From an uncultured Sutterella sp. (GTDB lineage: Bacteria; Pseudomonadota; Gammaproteobacteria; Burkholderiales; Burkholderiaceae_F), in the NCBI GenBank assembly GCA_905201055.1, contig CAJKMT010000007.1:1-51146 (forward strand): DNA of 51,146 nucleotides. The letters are read 5' to 3'. This document shows, one piece after another, positions 33,079 through 41,950 of the stretch; the stretch's first letter is position 1, and each line of letters opens with the position of its first letter. A program made the translations under genes and the position numbers. The notes under the pieces are model-generated. The model was not told where the DNA came from, did no database searches, and was given only the letters and a program-made list of their open reading frames with translations.

Positions 33079-33355
33079 TCAGTTATCGTCCTCTTTTAGC
33101 TCAACGGCTTGTTCTGCGCCAACACCTTGTTTTTGAGGCCGTTTTTTCCAAACTATCCAATAAAGCGGAATCGTCAAGGCAACAACTGCGGCGTTAATGC
33201 CAAAAATTCCGGCGTATCCGACAGGTTCAACTAAAAAACCGGAAAAATAAGGGGCCAAGCCAACCCGTAAGCGCTCCGGAGAAAAATACACAGGCAAAAA
33301 TCAAAGCCAAGTAGCCGACAATGCCAACTTTTTCAGTTTGATTAGGGGTAGTCAT
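33079..33355 (-). pseudogene. Internally deleted MFS transporter remnant
   Basis: ATG 33355 (minus strand), preceded by AAGAGG, opens a 42-codon frame starting MTTPNQTEKVGIVGYLALIF and continuing into a first membrane helix; it stops at TGA 33227-33229. In another frame the same region continues as GLAPYFSGFLVEPVGYAGIF, a last-helix region typical of major facilitator proteins, then a basic-acidic tail ending at 33079. The beginning and end of one transporter are therefore joined out of frame, with most of the roughly 400 codons expected for an MFS protein missing. The junction lies near 33255-33275. It is non-functional. The intact gene stood between the P1 peptidase and aminopeptidase P genes. 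Confidence 0.75.
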
Positions 33356-33391
33356 TGAAACCTCTTTTCAAAAGTTAGATTTAGAGAGAGT

Positions 33392-33426
33392 GTTCGCACC
33401 GGACAATTGTCTCGGCCGGCACGAAC
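33392..33426 (-). terminator. Terminator-like hairpin after aminopeptidase P gene
   Basis: The arms 33392-33402 and 33416-33426 pair over 11 bp on the minus-strand RNA with two G-U wobbles. The tail ACTCTCTCTAAATCT is only moderately U-rich. Confidence 0.5.
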
Positions 33427-33435
33427 GTATTCTTG

Positions 33436-35241
33436 TTATTGCAAAGGACGCGTTTTCTCTTTCAACCAAGCCTTTTCTTCTTCAGTAAGACATGGTGAAA
33501 GGACTTCATAAACCTTGGCGTGATATTGATTGATCCAATCAATTTCACCCTCGGTCAACTCAGCAACAAGAATAGCTTTCTGTTCATAAGGCAAGAAAGT
33601 GATCGTTTCAAATTCCATAAATTGACCGAATTCATTCTTTTCCGCCTTTTGAACCAGGATCGCGTTTTCGATGCGAATGCCGTGACGACCGGGTTTGTAG
33701 ACACCTGGTTCATCAGAAAAGAGCATCCCCTCTTCAAGCACAACATTGCGCGCGTATGGGAAAAGCGGGGCGTATTCCATAATGATCTTGCCCGGTCCCT
33801 CATGCACATTGAGGACATAGCCGATACCATGTCCTGTGCCGTGCCCGAAATTCATTAGGCGATTCCAGTGATTGGACTTAACAACCGCATCAATTAAATT
33901 TCCAGTCACACCATATGGGAACTTTTGACGAGCCAAGGCAATATGCGTCTTAAGCGTGACCGTATAGTCATACTTCATTTCTTCGCTTAATTCTCCGACA
34001 GCGACTGTGCGAGTTAAGTCTGTGGTGCCGCACAGGTATTGAGCGCAAACGTCAAAGAGCAAAAAGCCTTTTGGCTGAACCTTTGTCGTCATCGTCTTAG
34101 AAGGACGATAGTGGGGCAAAGCGGCATTTTCGCCATAGCCGACAATCGGCAAATTGGCCGGTTGCAGATAAAGCGGATTCATCTTCCGGAATTCGTTCAG
34201 TTTTTGACCAACCGAGTATTCGTCCAGTTCACCCGAAGCCACATTGGCTTCAATCCAGCGCATCAGGCGAATCACTGCTACAGCTTCAAGTCTATTAGCT
34301 TCACGGATGTTCTCCTGTTCGCCGGGGCTCTTTTGAGCCTTCTGAGCTGTCACTTCATCTAAACCGGTCTTGATGGTAACGTCCTTCGGAATAGACTCGT
34401 AAAGTTTGAACGGTGTTTTGGTTGGGTCTACATAAATAACGGCAGGCGCTTTGATCGATTTAACGATAGCAAGGATTTCTTTGTACTCGTGTAATGTCCA
34501 GCCATCGGCCTGAAGTTTTTCACGAATTTCTTCAGACACCTTGAAAAGATCTGTACAGAGATGAGCTTCATTTTGTGAAATATAAGCGTACGCATGGAAG
34601 AACGGATACAAAGGATTATCGTTGCCGCGCAGATTGGTCAGCCATGCAATATCGTCAAGACCGCAAATCAACGTGGAAGTATTTTCACCGTACTTTTTCA
34701 AACGATGACGCAAGGCGGTCAGTTTTTCCACACGACTTTCTACGGCGTATTGAGCTTCCAGTTCCCAAATCGGATCTTGAGGTACTGCAGGACGATCCGC
34801 CCAAATCTCTCCGACGAGATTGCGATCATAAAGAACACGTAAATTCTTAATCGGCAATTTTTCCTTAAAAGCCTGCAGCATGGCTTCGCTAAGTACTTCA
34901 CCATCCACAGCCAATGCATCACCATCGTGCATTTGAGTCATCAGCCAATCGTTCCAATCGGGCGTTCCCGGTTCAGACACGCAATTAATGTGAAATGTGC
35001 CGGCTTCAATTTCACGACCCGCCTGAGTCGTGTAGCGGCCGTCGGTCCAGAATTCCGCATGATCTTCAGTCACGACGGCATAGCCCATGCTTCCTGTGAA
35101 CCCCGTTAACCACTGCATTGCCTTCCAGTGAGCCGAAACGGATTCCGTTTGATGCGGATCAGTCGTGCCGACATATACTGCCTTAGCACCGGCTTCACGC
35201 AATAAAACGCGTAACGCATTCAGTTTTTCAGAGGTTTTCAT
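33436..35241 (-). CDS. Aminopeptidase P family protein (M24B, long form)
   Basis: At 601 residues this is the long three-domain form, with two creatinase-like N-terminal domains (about 1-300) and the pita-bread metallopeptidase domain (about 310-600). Metal motifs are LLFDVCAQYLCGTTDLTRT (about 394-412, two Asp ligands), GHGTGHGIGYVLNVHEGPG (about 466-484, His) and EEGMLFSDEPGVY plus RIENAILV for the two Glu ligands. The enzyme removes N-terminal residues preceding proline in the cytoplasm. It is downstream of nothing on its strand and is followed by the MFS remnant, so the pair may once have been a peptide uptake and degradation unit. The GGAGTCAGG stretch precedes ATG 35241. Confidence 0.9.
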   Translation of the reverse strand: MKTSEKLNALRVLLREAGAKAVYVGTTDPHQTESVSAHWKAMQWLTGFTGSMGYAVVTEDHAEFWTDGRYTTQAGREIEAGTFHINCVSEPGTPDWNDWLMTQMHDGDALAVDGEVLSEAMLQAFKEKLPIKNLRVLYDRNLVGEIWADRPAVPQDPIWELEAQYAVESRVEKLTALRHRLKKYGENTSTLICGLDDIAWLTNLRGNDNPLYPFFHAYAYISQNEAHLCTDLFKVSEEIREKLQADGWTLHEYKEILAIVKSIKAPAVIYVDPTKTPFKLYESIPKDVTIKTGLDEVTAQKAQKSPGEQENIREANRLEAVAVIRLMRWIEANVASGELDEYSVGQKLNEFRKMNPLYLQPANLPIVGYGENAALPHYRPSKTMTTKVQPKGFLLFDVCAQYLCGTTDLTRTVAVGELSEEMKYDYTVTLKTHIALARQKFPYGVTGNLIDAVVKSNHWNRLMNFGHGTGHGIGYVLNVHEGPGKIIMEYAPLFPYARNVVLEEGMLFSDEPGVYKPGRHGIRIENAILVQKAEKNEFGQFMEFETITFLPYEQKAILVAELTEGEIDWINQYHAKVYEVLSPCLTEEEKAWLKEKTRPLQ

Positions 35242-35341
35242 CCTGACTCCACCAATTAAATTTTCTTAGCTCTAACAGTACCATTTCAAATTGAAAGAGC
35301 TGAAAGTTTTTTTGATTCAATATGCTTTAAATATCTAAAAT

Positions 35342-35387
35342 GAAGATTATATTCTGGCAGATTACAATCTGGCAGAATATAATCTTC
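35342..35387. repeat. 46-bp nested palindrome upstream of the orphan ATPase gene
   Basis: GAAGATTATATTCTG (35342-35356) and CAGAATATAATCTTC (35373-35387) are perfect 15-base arms. The 16-base interior holds a further palindrome CAGATT-AC-AATCTG (35359-35372), so the whole element is symmetric except at two mirror positions and the centre. TCTGGCAGA also occurs as a direct repeat with a 15-base period (35353 and 35368). It ends 28 bases before the ATPase start. It may be an operator, an RNA hairpin in the leader or a recognition site for the encoded protein. Confidence 0.7.
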
Positions 35388-35415
35388 CTTATAAAACAAA
35401 CACAAAGGTATAGCA

Positions 35416-36828
35416 ATGGGTGATACTGAGTTTTATGGTCGCAACGGCGAATTAGAAATATTACAAGATGCTTACGAGAGTAATCACGCCGAAATAGCTA
35501 TTATTTACGGGCGGCGACGTGTCGGTAAAACAGCATTAATTCAGAAATTCTGTGAAGCTAAAAAAACCTTCTTCTACACTGCCAAAGCCTGGAAAGACTC
35601 TTACCAGTTGGAACAATTTTCACTGGCTGTCGGCGAATTCTGCAACAACGCCCAACAACGCTTCCTTAATTGGTCATCTGCCCTAAAAGCTCTGGCAACC
35701 TATCCCACTGGTACACGTAAGGTGCTTGTCATTGACGAATTTCAATATATTGCAAAAGAACGTCCAAGCATCCTTTCGGAACTGCAAGTACTTTGGGACG
35801 AAGAGCTGACCGGACAAAATATTTTGCTCATTCTCTGCGGCAGTGCTGTTTCTTTTATTGCCAAAGAAGTTCTTGGAGAAAAAAATCCGCTTTTCGGCCG
35901 AGCAAGAACCATTATGAAGGTGCGCCCTCTGCCCTTTGAAACCGTTGCGCAGTTTGTACCTTCTTACAGCGCAGATGATATCTTTCGAGGTTATGCCTCC
36001 TTGGGTGGAATTCCTTATTTTTGGCAAGGAATCAACCCGAATCATTCAATGACAGAAAATTTGTCTGCGAATATTTTGCGTTCAAACGGTTTTCTCAACG
36101 ACGAGGCCCAATCAGTTCTAAGACAGGAATTTCGAGACCCCGCTACATATAACGCCATTCTGCAAACAATCGCGTTCGGAGCGACTTCACGCAATGAAAT
36201 TGCTCAAAAAAGTTTGGTGGATCCCCGCACACTTACCAAATACCTGTCGGTTTTGGAGGATATGGATCTCATAGTGAAGGAATTTCCCGTTTTCAGCGGC
36301 CGCGGAGAGTTGGGAAATGTTTCTCGCGGACTTTATCGCATAGCAGATCCGTACTTAAAATTTTGGTTTCGCTTTTTAGCCAACAATCCAACGCTCATCA
36401 TGACACGACAGGAAGCCCTGTCAGAATGGAACGCAAGTGTTGAACCATGGTTTGCCAATTTTGCTTCAGATTCTTTTGAAGAAATTTGCCGACAATATCT
36501 CACCCGTCTGCGTTTTTCAGGACAACTGCCATTTCGTCCGACAACCTTAGGTCGTTGGTGGAAAGACAGTACAGAAATTGACATTGTTGGTGCTGACTTT
36601 GATCGCCGTCATTGTCTGGTTGGAGAGTGCAAATACCGGAATGAAAAAGTCGGAATAAAAGTCTTGAGATCTCTTCAAGCTAAATGCAGCCAGCTGCCTG
36701 TCGCAGACAATGCGATATTTGATTATTGGATTTTTTCCCGAATGGGTTTTGATGAATCTTTACTTGAAACGGCTGCCAGGGATTCTTCTGTGCATCTCGT
36801 TGAATTGTCACAATTAATAAGGAGTTAA
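35416..36828 (+). CDS. Orphan AAA ATPase with C-terminal nuclease-like domain (DUF234 type)
   Basis: The 470-residue protein has Walker A YGRRRVGKTAL (31-41) and Walker B KVLVIDEFQ (102-110), with a sensor-like ILCGSAVSFI near 140. A winged-helix segment follows (ATSRNEIAQKSLVDPRTLTK, about 255-274). The C-terminus has E387-x-D389 and E404-x-K406 (TEID and GECKY), a pattern of the PD-(D/E)xK nuclease fold found in DUF234. Such proteins are common as scattered single genes in gut bacteria and archaea; their role is not established, though defence or mobile-element functions have been suggested. It stands alone at the 3' side of tRNA-Ser, looks A+T-richer than its neighbours and carries a long palindrome upstream, all consistent with acquisition by transfer. 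Confidence 0.82.
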   Translation: MGDTEFYGRNGELEILQDAYESNHAEIAIIYGRRRVGKTALIQKFCEAKKTFFYTAKAWKDSYQLEQFSLAVGEFCNNAQQRFLNWSSALKALATYPTGTRKVLVIDEFQYIAKERPSILSELQVLWDEELTGQNILLILCGSAVSFIAKEVLGEKNPLFGRARTIMKVRPLPFETVAQFVPSYSADDIFRGYASLGGIPYFWQGINPNHSMTENLSANILRSNGFLNDEAQSVLRQEFRDPATYNAILQTIAFGATSRNEIAQKSLVDPRTLTKYLSVLEDMDLIVKEFPVFSGRGELGNVSRGLYRIADPYLKFWFRFLANNPTLIMTRQEALSEWNASVEPWFANFASDSFEEICRQYLTRLRFSGQLPFRPTTLGRWWKDSTEIDIVGADFDRRHCLVGECKYRNEKVGIKVLRSLQAKCSQLPVADNAIFDYWIFSRMGFDESLLETAARDSSVHLVELSQLIRS

Positions 36829-36876
36829 TTGCAGACAAAATAAAGGCCCTCTCTGTGGAAGGCCAATAGCATTAAG

Positions 36877-36969
36877 TGGCGGAGAAGGGGGGATTCGAAC
36901 CCCCGAAGCCCGTTTTGCGAGCTTGCACCCTTAGCAGGGGTGTGCCTTCAGCCTCTCGGCCACTTCTCC
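36877..36969 (-). tRNA. serT-like (GCU): tRNA-Ser (anticodon GCU)
   Basis: On the minus strand the acceptor stem GGAGAAG/CTTCTCC pairs perfectly, the discriminator is G and CCA is encoded (36877-36879). The anticodon stem CACCC/GGGTG holds the loop CTGCTAA, giving anticodon GCT for AGC/AGU codons. A long variable arm (about 18 bases) and the T arm GGGGG-TTCGAAT-CCCCC are as expected for serine. Confidence 0.95.
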
Positions 36970-37036
36970 GCACATTCTGAGCATCGCTCAGTAAGAATGG
37001 GCATTCTATAAGATTTGTTTATTTTTTTCAATAGTC

Positions 37037-37840
37037 CTACTTTCGAATCGGACATTTTTTCCCCGCTCTTTCATTTTTCGGGGAAATAATCTGTGAACAA
37101 ATGCCGCGAAGCAGATCCACTTCGGGCTGCGTCAGAAGCGTTCTGGAAAAAAGTCTCCTTACTCTGGGCATGAAAAGCTTCGGCTCTTCGGGATCCAACA
37201 CTCCGCAGTGAATCATGGCTTTTTCAAAATGCTGCAGAAAGCCTTCGACAGCCTGAGGACCGGCAAGTTTTTCACCCGAAAAACGCTCCTGCCACTGATA
37301 AAGTCCGTCGTGCGTTTTTGTCTGATCCATCATCGCCATGTGCATTTCATAGGCCATGATCTGAACCGCCTGCGATAAATTCAGACTCGTGCAATCGGGA
37401 TCCGCCGGAATGGCTGCGCAGCCTTGGCACAAAGCCATCTGTTCATTAGACAACCCGGTTCTCTCACAGCCAAACACAAAGGCGATATTACCCTGCTGCT
37501 CCTGCACAAAATCCGTTGCCTTTTTCGCGACGGTGCGAACCGGCTCAATGACGGGGCCAAATTCACGGTCGTACCCTGACATCGCCCAGGCAAAATTTAC
37601 GCCATCGAGCGCTTCAATGAGGCTGCCGTAGGAGCGGCTCGCTTCCAGCACATCAACGCTGCTTGTCGAATAAGCAATCGCTTCAGGATGCGTGCGGTAA
37701 TTTTCTTCCCAGGGACTCACCACCCGCAAGTCGCGGAAACCCATGGTTTTAATGGCGCGCGCAGCAGAACCGATATTGCCCGGATGAGCCGGCTCCACCA
37801 AAATGAAACTGACGTGCTGAGCCAAAGGACTAGTGGACAT
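37037..37840 (-). CDS. trmJ: tRNA (cytidine/uridine-32-2'-O)-methyltransferase
   Basis: This 267-residue SPOUT-class enzyme 2'-O-methylates position 32 of several tRNAs with S-adenosylmethionine. Motif 1 is FILVEPAHPGNIGSAARAIK (12-31), with the catalytic N22 and R28 expected. Motif 2 is FVFGCERTGLSNEQ (about 129-142). Motif 3 is SLNLSQAVQIMAYE (about 159-172), forming the trefoil knot. The C-terminal extension of about 90 residues is the TrmJ dimerisation domain. It is transcribed toward the tRNA-Ser gene, whose position 32 is C and thus a possible target. It is divergent from suhB across 95 bases. Confidence 0.9.
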   Translation of the reverse strand: MSTSPLAQHVSFILVEPAHPGNIGSAARAIKTMGFRDLRVVSPWEENYRTHPEAIAYSTSSVDVLEASRSYGSLIEALDGVNFAWAMSGYDREFGPVIEPVRTVAKKATDFVQEQQGNIAFVFGCERTGLSNEQMALCQGCAAIPADPDCTSLNLSQAVQIMAYEMHMAMMDQTKTHDGLYQWQERFSGEKLAGPQAVEGFLQHFEKAMIHCGVLDPEEPKLFMPRVRRLFSRTLLTQPEVDLLRGICSQIISPKNERAGKKCPIRK

Positions 37841-37935
37841 TTTCAGAAACTAAATACAGAAAAATCATTAAAATATGTAGATTCTACACGTAGTTATCGA
37901 ATCAACCGATTTAAATTTAAGAAGGATTTGCGACG

Positions 37936-38736
37936 ATGAGTTCTCCGATGCTCAACACGGCAATGAAAGCAGCCCGCGCTGCCTGCACCATTCTCAACCG
38001 TGCCGTTGATAACCTCTCGGCTTTGGAAGTGCACAAAAAGGGGCACTCTGACTTCGTGAGCGAAGTCGATGTCGCCTGCGAACGCACAATCGTGGAAATT
38101 TTGCGTGAAGCCTATCCCCGCCACCAAATTTTGGGCGAAGAAAACGGCCTCACCGGTCCTGAAAAAAGTGAATTCCAATGGATCATTGATCCGGTGGACG
38201 GCACCACCAACTTCCTGCACGGCTTCCCTCAATACGCGGTTTCCATTGCCTTAAAGCGTGAGGGCGAAATCATTGAAGCCGTTGTTGCCGATCCCGTTAA
38301 AAATGAAATCTTCACCGCCACGCGCGGCGTCGGTGCCTTTTTAAACGGCCGCCGCATCCGCGTGAGTAAGCGCACCGCTCTGGCTGACTCCCTGGTGGGC
38401 GTGGGATTCCCCTTCCGCAAGTCTGACGATGTTGATGCTTACATGAGAGTCTTCTCTCAATTGGCAAAGACAACGAGCGGTTTGCGCCGCGCCGGTGCCG
38501 CCTCATTGGATCTCGCATATGTGGCTGCGGGGCGCCTTGATGCTTTCTGGGAACCCAACCTCAAGGCCTGGGACATTGCCGCGGGGTCGCTCCTTGTGCT
38601 TGAAGCAGGCGGCCTTGTCACGGACTTCAAGGGTGAGTCTGACTATCTCACCACCGGTCAAATCGTTGCGGGCACGCCGAAAGTATTCGGACAGCTCCTT
38701 CCCGTCATTAACAAAAATTACGGCGATATCCGCTAA
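37936..38736 (+). CDS. suhB: Inositol-1-monophosphatase family protein SuhB
   Basis: The product has 266 residues, as in E. coli SuhB (267). Metal-binding motifs are ILGEEN (65-70), IDPVDGTTNFLHG (84-96) and the C-terminal LKAWDIAAGSLLVLEAGG (about 212-229). It dephosphorylates inositol-1-phosphate in vitro, and in E. coli it also takes part in rRNA antitermination complexes. AAGAAGGA precedes ATG 37936. It is divergent from trmJ, an order also seen in other betaproteobacteria. The regulatory residues for the antitermination role cannot be judged from sequence alone. Confidence 0.92.
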   Translation: MSSPMLNTAMKAARAACTILNRAVDNLSALEVHKKGHSDFVSEVDVACERTIVEILREAYPRHQILGEENGLTGPEKSEFQWIIDPVDGTTNFLHGFPQYAVSIALKREGEIIEAVVADPVKNEIFTATRGVGAFLNGRRIRVSKRTALADSLVGVGFPFRKSDDVDAYMRVFSQLAKTTSGLRRAGAASLDLAYVAAGRLDAFWEPNLKAWDIAAGSLLVLEAGGLVTDFKGESDYLTTGQIVAGTPKVFGQLLPVINKNYGDIR

Positions 38737-38771
38737 GACACTTTCCGCGTGATCTAAACGGGCAGTCAAGA

Positions 38772-41399
38772 ATGGCAAAAGCAAAAACGATTCAAACGGA
38801 AAATGATCCGTTGGCAGGTCACACGCCTGCCATTCGGCGCTTTCTTGAAATCAAGGCACAGCATCCGGACACACTTTTGCTGTATCGGATGGGTGACTTT
38901 TATGAAACGTTTTTTGACGATGCTGTTCGTGCCAATAAGCTTTTAGGCATTACGCTTACTTCCCGCGGAACCGACGGCAGCGGCAATCCCATTCCGATGG
39001 CGGGGGTTCCTGAAAAGACGTTGGAACAATACCTCGCGCGCCTAGTCAAACAAGGTGTTTCCGTTGCCATTTGTGAGCAAATCGGTGACCCGAGCAAGGG
39101 GCCGCTTGAGCGTGAGCTCGCGCGCATCGTCACCCCGGGTACGCTCACAGAAAACGAGCTTTTGCCTCAAAAGCAAGATGCCGCCCTTTTGGCTATTTCC
39201 CCTGCCGGGCGGCACGGTTCGCGCTTGGGAATGGCGTGGCTTGTGCTCAGTAACGGCCGCTTTCATGTGGCCAACACCAGTCTTGAGGAGCTCGCCACCG
39301 AGGTTACCCGCATTGCGCCTACTGAAATTCTCGTTCCCGAGGATTTCAAAGAAACTATTGAAGAATTGCGGCTGCCAGCCGCCATTACCGCGCTGCCCAA
39401 GTGGCACTTTTCGGTCGATCACGGCACGGTCAAATTAAAGCATCAGTTTCATGTGCAGGAACTCACTGCCTGGGGACTTGACGATGTCCCCGATGCTGTG
39501 AGTGCTGCCGGCGCCCTCTTAACCTATGCGGAAAACACCCAGTGTGAAGCAATCCCTCACCTCTTGCCGCCGGTGCTCGAGGTGCAGAGCCAATTTGTCG
39601 GCATGGACAGCGCCAGCCGCAGAAATCTGGAACTCACGCAAACCTTAAGAGGCGACGACGGTCCCACGCTTTTTTCTCTGCTTGATCAGTGCAAAACCAG
39701 CATGGGTTCTCGCCTTCTGCGTCAATGGATTCACAATCCCTTAAGGGATACACAGGCCGTGGGCGCTCGTCATCAGGCCGTTGAAAGTTTTTTAATTGCC
39801 GAGCATTTAAGACAGTCCGTCCGCGACAAACTCAAAACCGTTCCCGACTTTGAGCGTCTGGCTACGCGCATTGCCATGCGCACGATCCGTCCGAAAGAGC
39901 TGGCCGCACTGCGCGACTCTCTGCCACACTTGGCTGACATTGCGCGCGAACTCATCACCGCAGACGATCCCCTTATTGAGCAAAACGCTGCCGATCTGGT
40001 CATTGATCCCGCGCTTTACGAAAAGCTTCATGCGGCGCTTCTGGATGATCCGGCTGTGCAGCTTCGCGACGGTGACGTGATTGCAAGCTCTTACAATGAA
40101 GAGCTTGCCACGCTCAGAGAACTTCGTGACAACGTGGGTGAATTCCTCAATCAAATGGAAATTCGCGAGCGCGAAGCCACGGGGATTTCCACGCTCAGAG
40201 TGCAGTACAACAAAGTACAGGGATTTTTCATTGAAATCTCCCGCGGTCAAGCCGACCGGGTGCCACTGCACTACCACAGAAAGCAAACGCTTAAGAATAC
40301 CGAGCGCTATATCACGCCGGAACTGAAGGACTATGAAGACAAGGCGCTTTCGGCTCAGGAGCGCTCCCAAACGCTTCAGAAGTCTCTTTATAACGAGCTT
40401 CTTGAATTTGCCGATCCTTTTGTGCCAGTGCTTCAGAAGGCCTCAGCCGCTGTTGCCGCCATTGACGTGCTCTGCGCTTTTGCCTTTCATGCGGCCCGTG
40501 CCAACTGGGTGCGTCCGGAACTTGAAAAGGCGCCCGGCATTGAAATTATCGGCGCCCGCCACCCGGTCGTGGAAGATGCCATTGAAAGCTACACGCCTAA
40601 TGACTGCCGATTGATTCCCGGGCGCAGACTTCTCGTGATTACCGGTCCCAACATGGGCGGTAAATCCACGTATATGCGTTCCATTGCGCTCATTGTGCTT
40701 CTGACTTACATCGGCAGTTTTGTCCCGGCCACAAGTGCCAAAATCGGTCCAGTTGACAGAATCCTCACCCGCATCGGTGCCAGCGACGATTTGGCCCGCG
40801 GACGATCCACATTCATGGTGGAGATGACGGAGGCCGCTTCGATTCTTCACCAGGCCACCGACCAAAGTCTTGTGCTCATGGACGAAATCGGCCGCGGCAC
40901 ATCCACTTTTGACGGCTTAAGTCTGGCAGCCGCCATTGCGCACGAACTCGCACTTGTGAAAAAGAGCTTCACGCTTTTTGCCACTCACTATTTTGAACTC
41001 ACCAAACTTGAGCAAACGGCCCCTGAAGTGGCCAACGTTCACGTGGCTGCCGCAGAAAGCAAAAACCATATCGTCTTTTTGCACGAAGTGCAGGAAGGAC
41101 CTGCCAACCAAAGCTACGGGATTGCCGTGGCGCAGCTTGCAGGCGTGCCCAATTCCGTGATCCGCCGTGCCCGCAAGATGCTCAACGAGCTTCAGGAGCG
41201 CAGCCAGATCAACGAACAGCTCGATTTGTTTGCTGACAACAACATTGAAATGCCCGATGAAAAAGCGCCCGAGCCCGACCGGACTCAAGCGCTTTGTGAA
41301 GAGATTGACGCTCTTGACGTTGATCAGCTCACGCCCCGCCAAGCCTTGGAACTTCTCTACGAACTCAAGGACAAGGCTCGGGGCATTCTGAACGATTAA
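38772..41399 (+). CDS. mutS: DNA mismatch repair protein MutS
   Basis: The product has 875 residues, the usual bacterial MutS1 length. The mismatch-reading motif is MGDFYETF (F43 and E45 of the Phe-x-Glu pair). The connector, lever and clamp domains follow, then the ABC-type ATPase with Walker A GPNMGGKST (about 626-634) and Walker B LMDEIGRGTSTFDG (about 701-714). ATHYFEL and the helix-turn-helix dimerisation tail complete the domain. It recognises base mismatches and recruits MutL. It follows suhB by 35 bases and overlaps the convergent slyD gene by four bases at the stops. Confidence 0.96.
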   Translation: MAKAKTIQTENDPLAGHTPAIRRFLEIKAQHPDTLLLYRMGDFYETFFDDAVRANKLLGITLTSRGTDGSGNPIPMAGVPEKTLEQYLARLVKQGVSVAICEQIGDPSKGPLERELARIVTPGTLTENELLPQKQDAALLAISPAGRHGSRLGMAWLVLSNGRFHVANTSLEELATEVTRIAPTEILVPEDFKETIEELRLPAAITALPKWHFSVDHGTVKLKHQFHVQELTAWGLDDVPDAVSAAGALLTYAENTQCEAIPHLLPPVLEVQSQFVGMDSASRRNLELTQTLRGDDGPTLFSLLDQCKTSMGSRLLRQWIHNPLRDTQAVGARHQAVESFLIAEHLRQSVRDKLKTVPDFERLATRIAMRTIRPKELAALRDSLPHLADIARELITADDPLIEQNAADLVIDPALYEKLHAALLDDPAVQLRDGDVIASSYNEELATLRELRDNVGEFLNQMEIREREATGISTLRVQYNKVQGFFIEISRGQADRVPLHYHRKQTLKNTERYITPELKDYEDKALSAQERSQTLQKSLYNELLEFADPFVPVLQKASAAVAAIDVLCAFAFHAARANWVRPELEKAPGIEIIGARHPVVEDAIESYTPNDCRLIPGRRLLVITGPNMGGKSTYMRSIALIVLLTYIGSFVPATSAKIGPVDRILTRIGASDDLARGRSTFMVEMTEAASILHQATDQSLVLMDEIGRGTSTFDGLSLAAAIAHELALVKKSFTLFATHYFELTKLEQTAPEVANVHVAAAESKNHIVFLHEVQEGPANQSYGIAVAQLAGVPNSVIRRARKMLNELQERSQINEQLDLFADNNIEMPDEKAPEPDRTQALCEEIDALDVDQLTPRQALELLYELKDKARGILND

Positions 41400-41941
41400 T
41401 GAACAGTTTTCTGAGCGTCGTCGTCGCCCGCATCATCGACGATGTTGGCGCCCATCGGCTTATCGGAAACCTGCAGGAAGGACGGCACCACCACTTCGTC
41501 ATTGCCGATTGCATCAGTGCCTTTTTTCACCGCTTCGACATTGCGCACGGTGATTTCAAACTTTAAGCCGATGCCTGCGAGCGGATGGTTGCCGTCAAGC
41601 ACAACTACACCGTCGGCAATATCCGTCACGCGATAAACACGGTCAAGGGTTTCACCGCGAATTTCCGTGTAGCTTAAGCCCACCTCCACACCGCCGTCAA
41701 AGTCCGTTTCCGGACGAATGATAAGCGCCGTTTCATCGTAGTCACCGAATGCCTCTTCAGGTTCAAGCTGCACCGTCACCGTATCGCCCGGCTTTTTGCC
41801 TTCGAGTGCTTTTTCAATCACAGGGAAAATATCGCTGTGACCGTGCAAATAAACCAAGTCATCGGCCGATTCCATCAAGTCACCCTGAAGGTTGTACATT
41901 TTGGCTGAAATCGTCACCAGAGTATCTTTAGCAACCTGCAT
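41396..41941 (-). CDS. slyD: FKBP-type peptidyl-prolyl isomerase, SlyD-like
   Basis: This 181-residue cytoplasmic isomerase/chaperone has the FKBP strand VTISAKMYNLQGDLMES (9-25) and YLHGHSDIFPVIEKALEGKK (about 32-51). The insert-in-flap domain runs about 70-130, followed by LDGNHPLAGIGLKFEITVRN (about 119-138), the SlyD/FkpB signature. The histidine- and cysteine-rich metal-binding tail of E. coli SlyD is replaced by an acidic tail (DDAGDDDAQKT). Nickel delivery is therefore unlikely to use the same mechanism. AAAGGA precedes ATG 41941. The DUF805 gene lies nine bases upstream on the same strand. Confidence 0.88.
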   Translation of the reverse strand: MQVAKDTLVTISAKMYNLQGDLMESADDLVYLHGHSDIFPVIEKALEGKKPGDTVTVQLEPEEAFGDYDETALIIRPETDFDGGVEVGLSYTEIRGETLDRVYRVTDIADGVVVLDGNHPLAGIGLKFEITVRNVEAVKKGTDAIGNDEVVVPSFLQVSDKPMGANIVDDAGDDDAQKTVH

Positions 41942-41950
41942 AGTTTTCCT

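Noticed and set aside
35342..35387. CRISPR repeat or IS terminal repeat for the palindrome at 35342
   Set aside because: There is only one copy, no spacer array, no transposase and no target duplication.
36829..36876. Possible integration site at the 3' end of tRNA-Ser next to the orphan ATPase
   Set aside because: No integrase, no direct repeat of the tRNA 3' end and no second boundary were found in the window.
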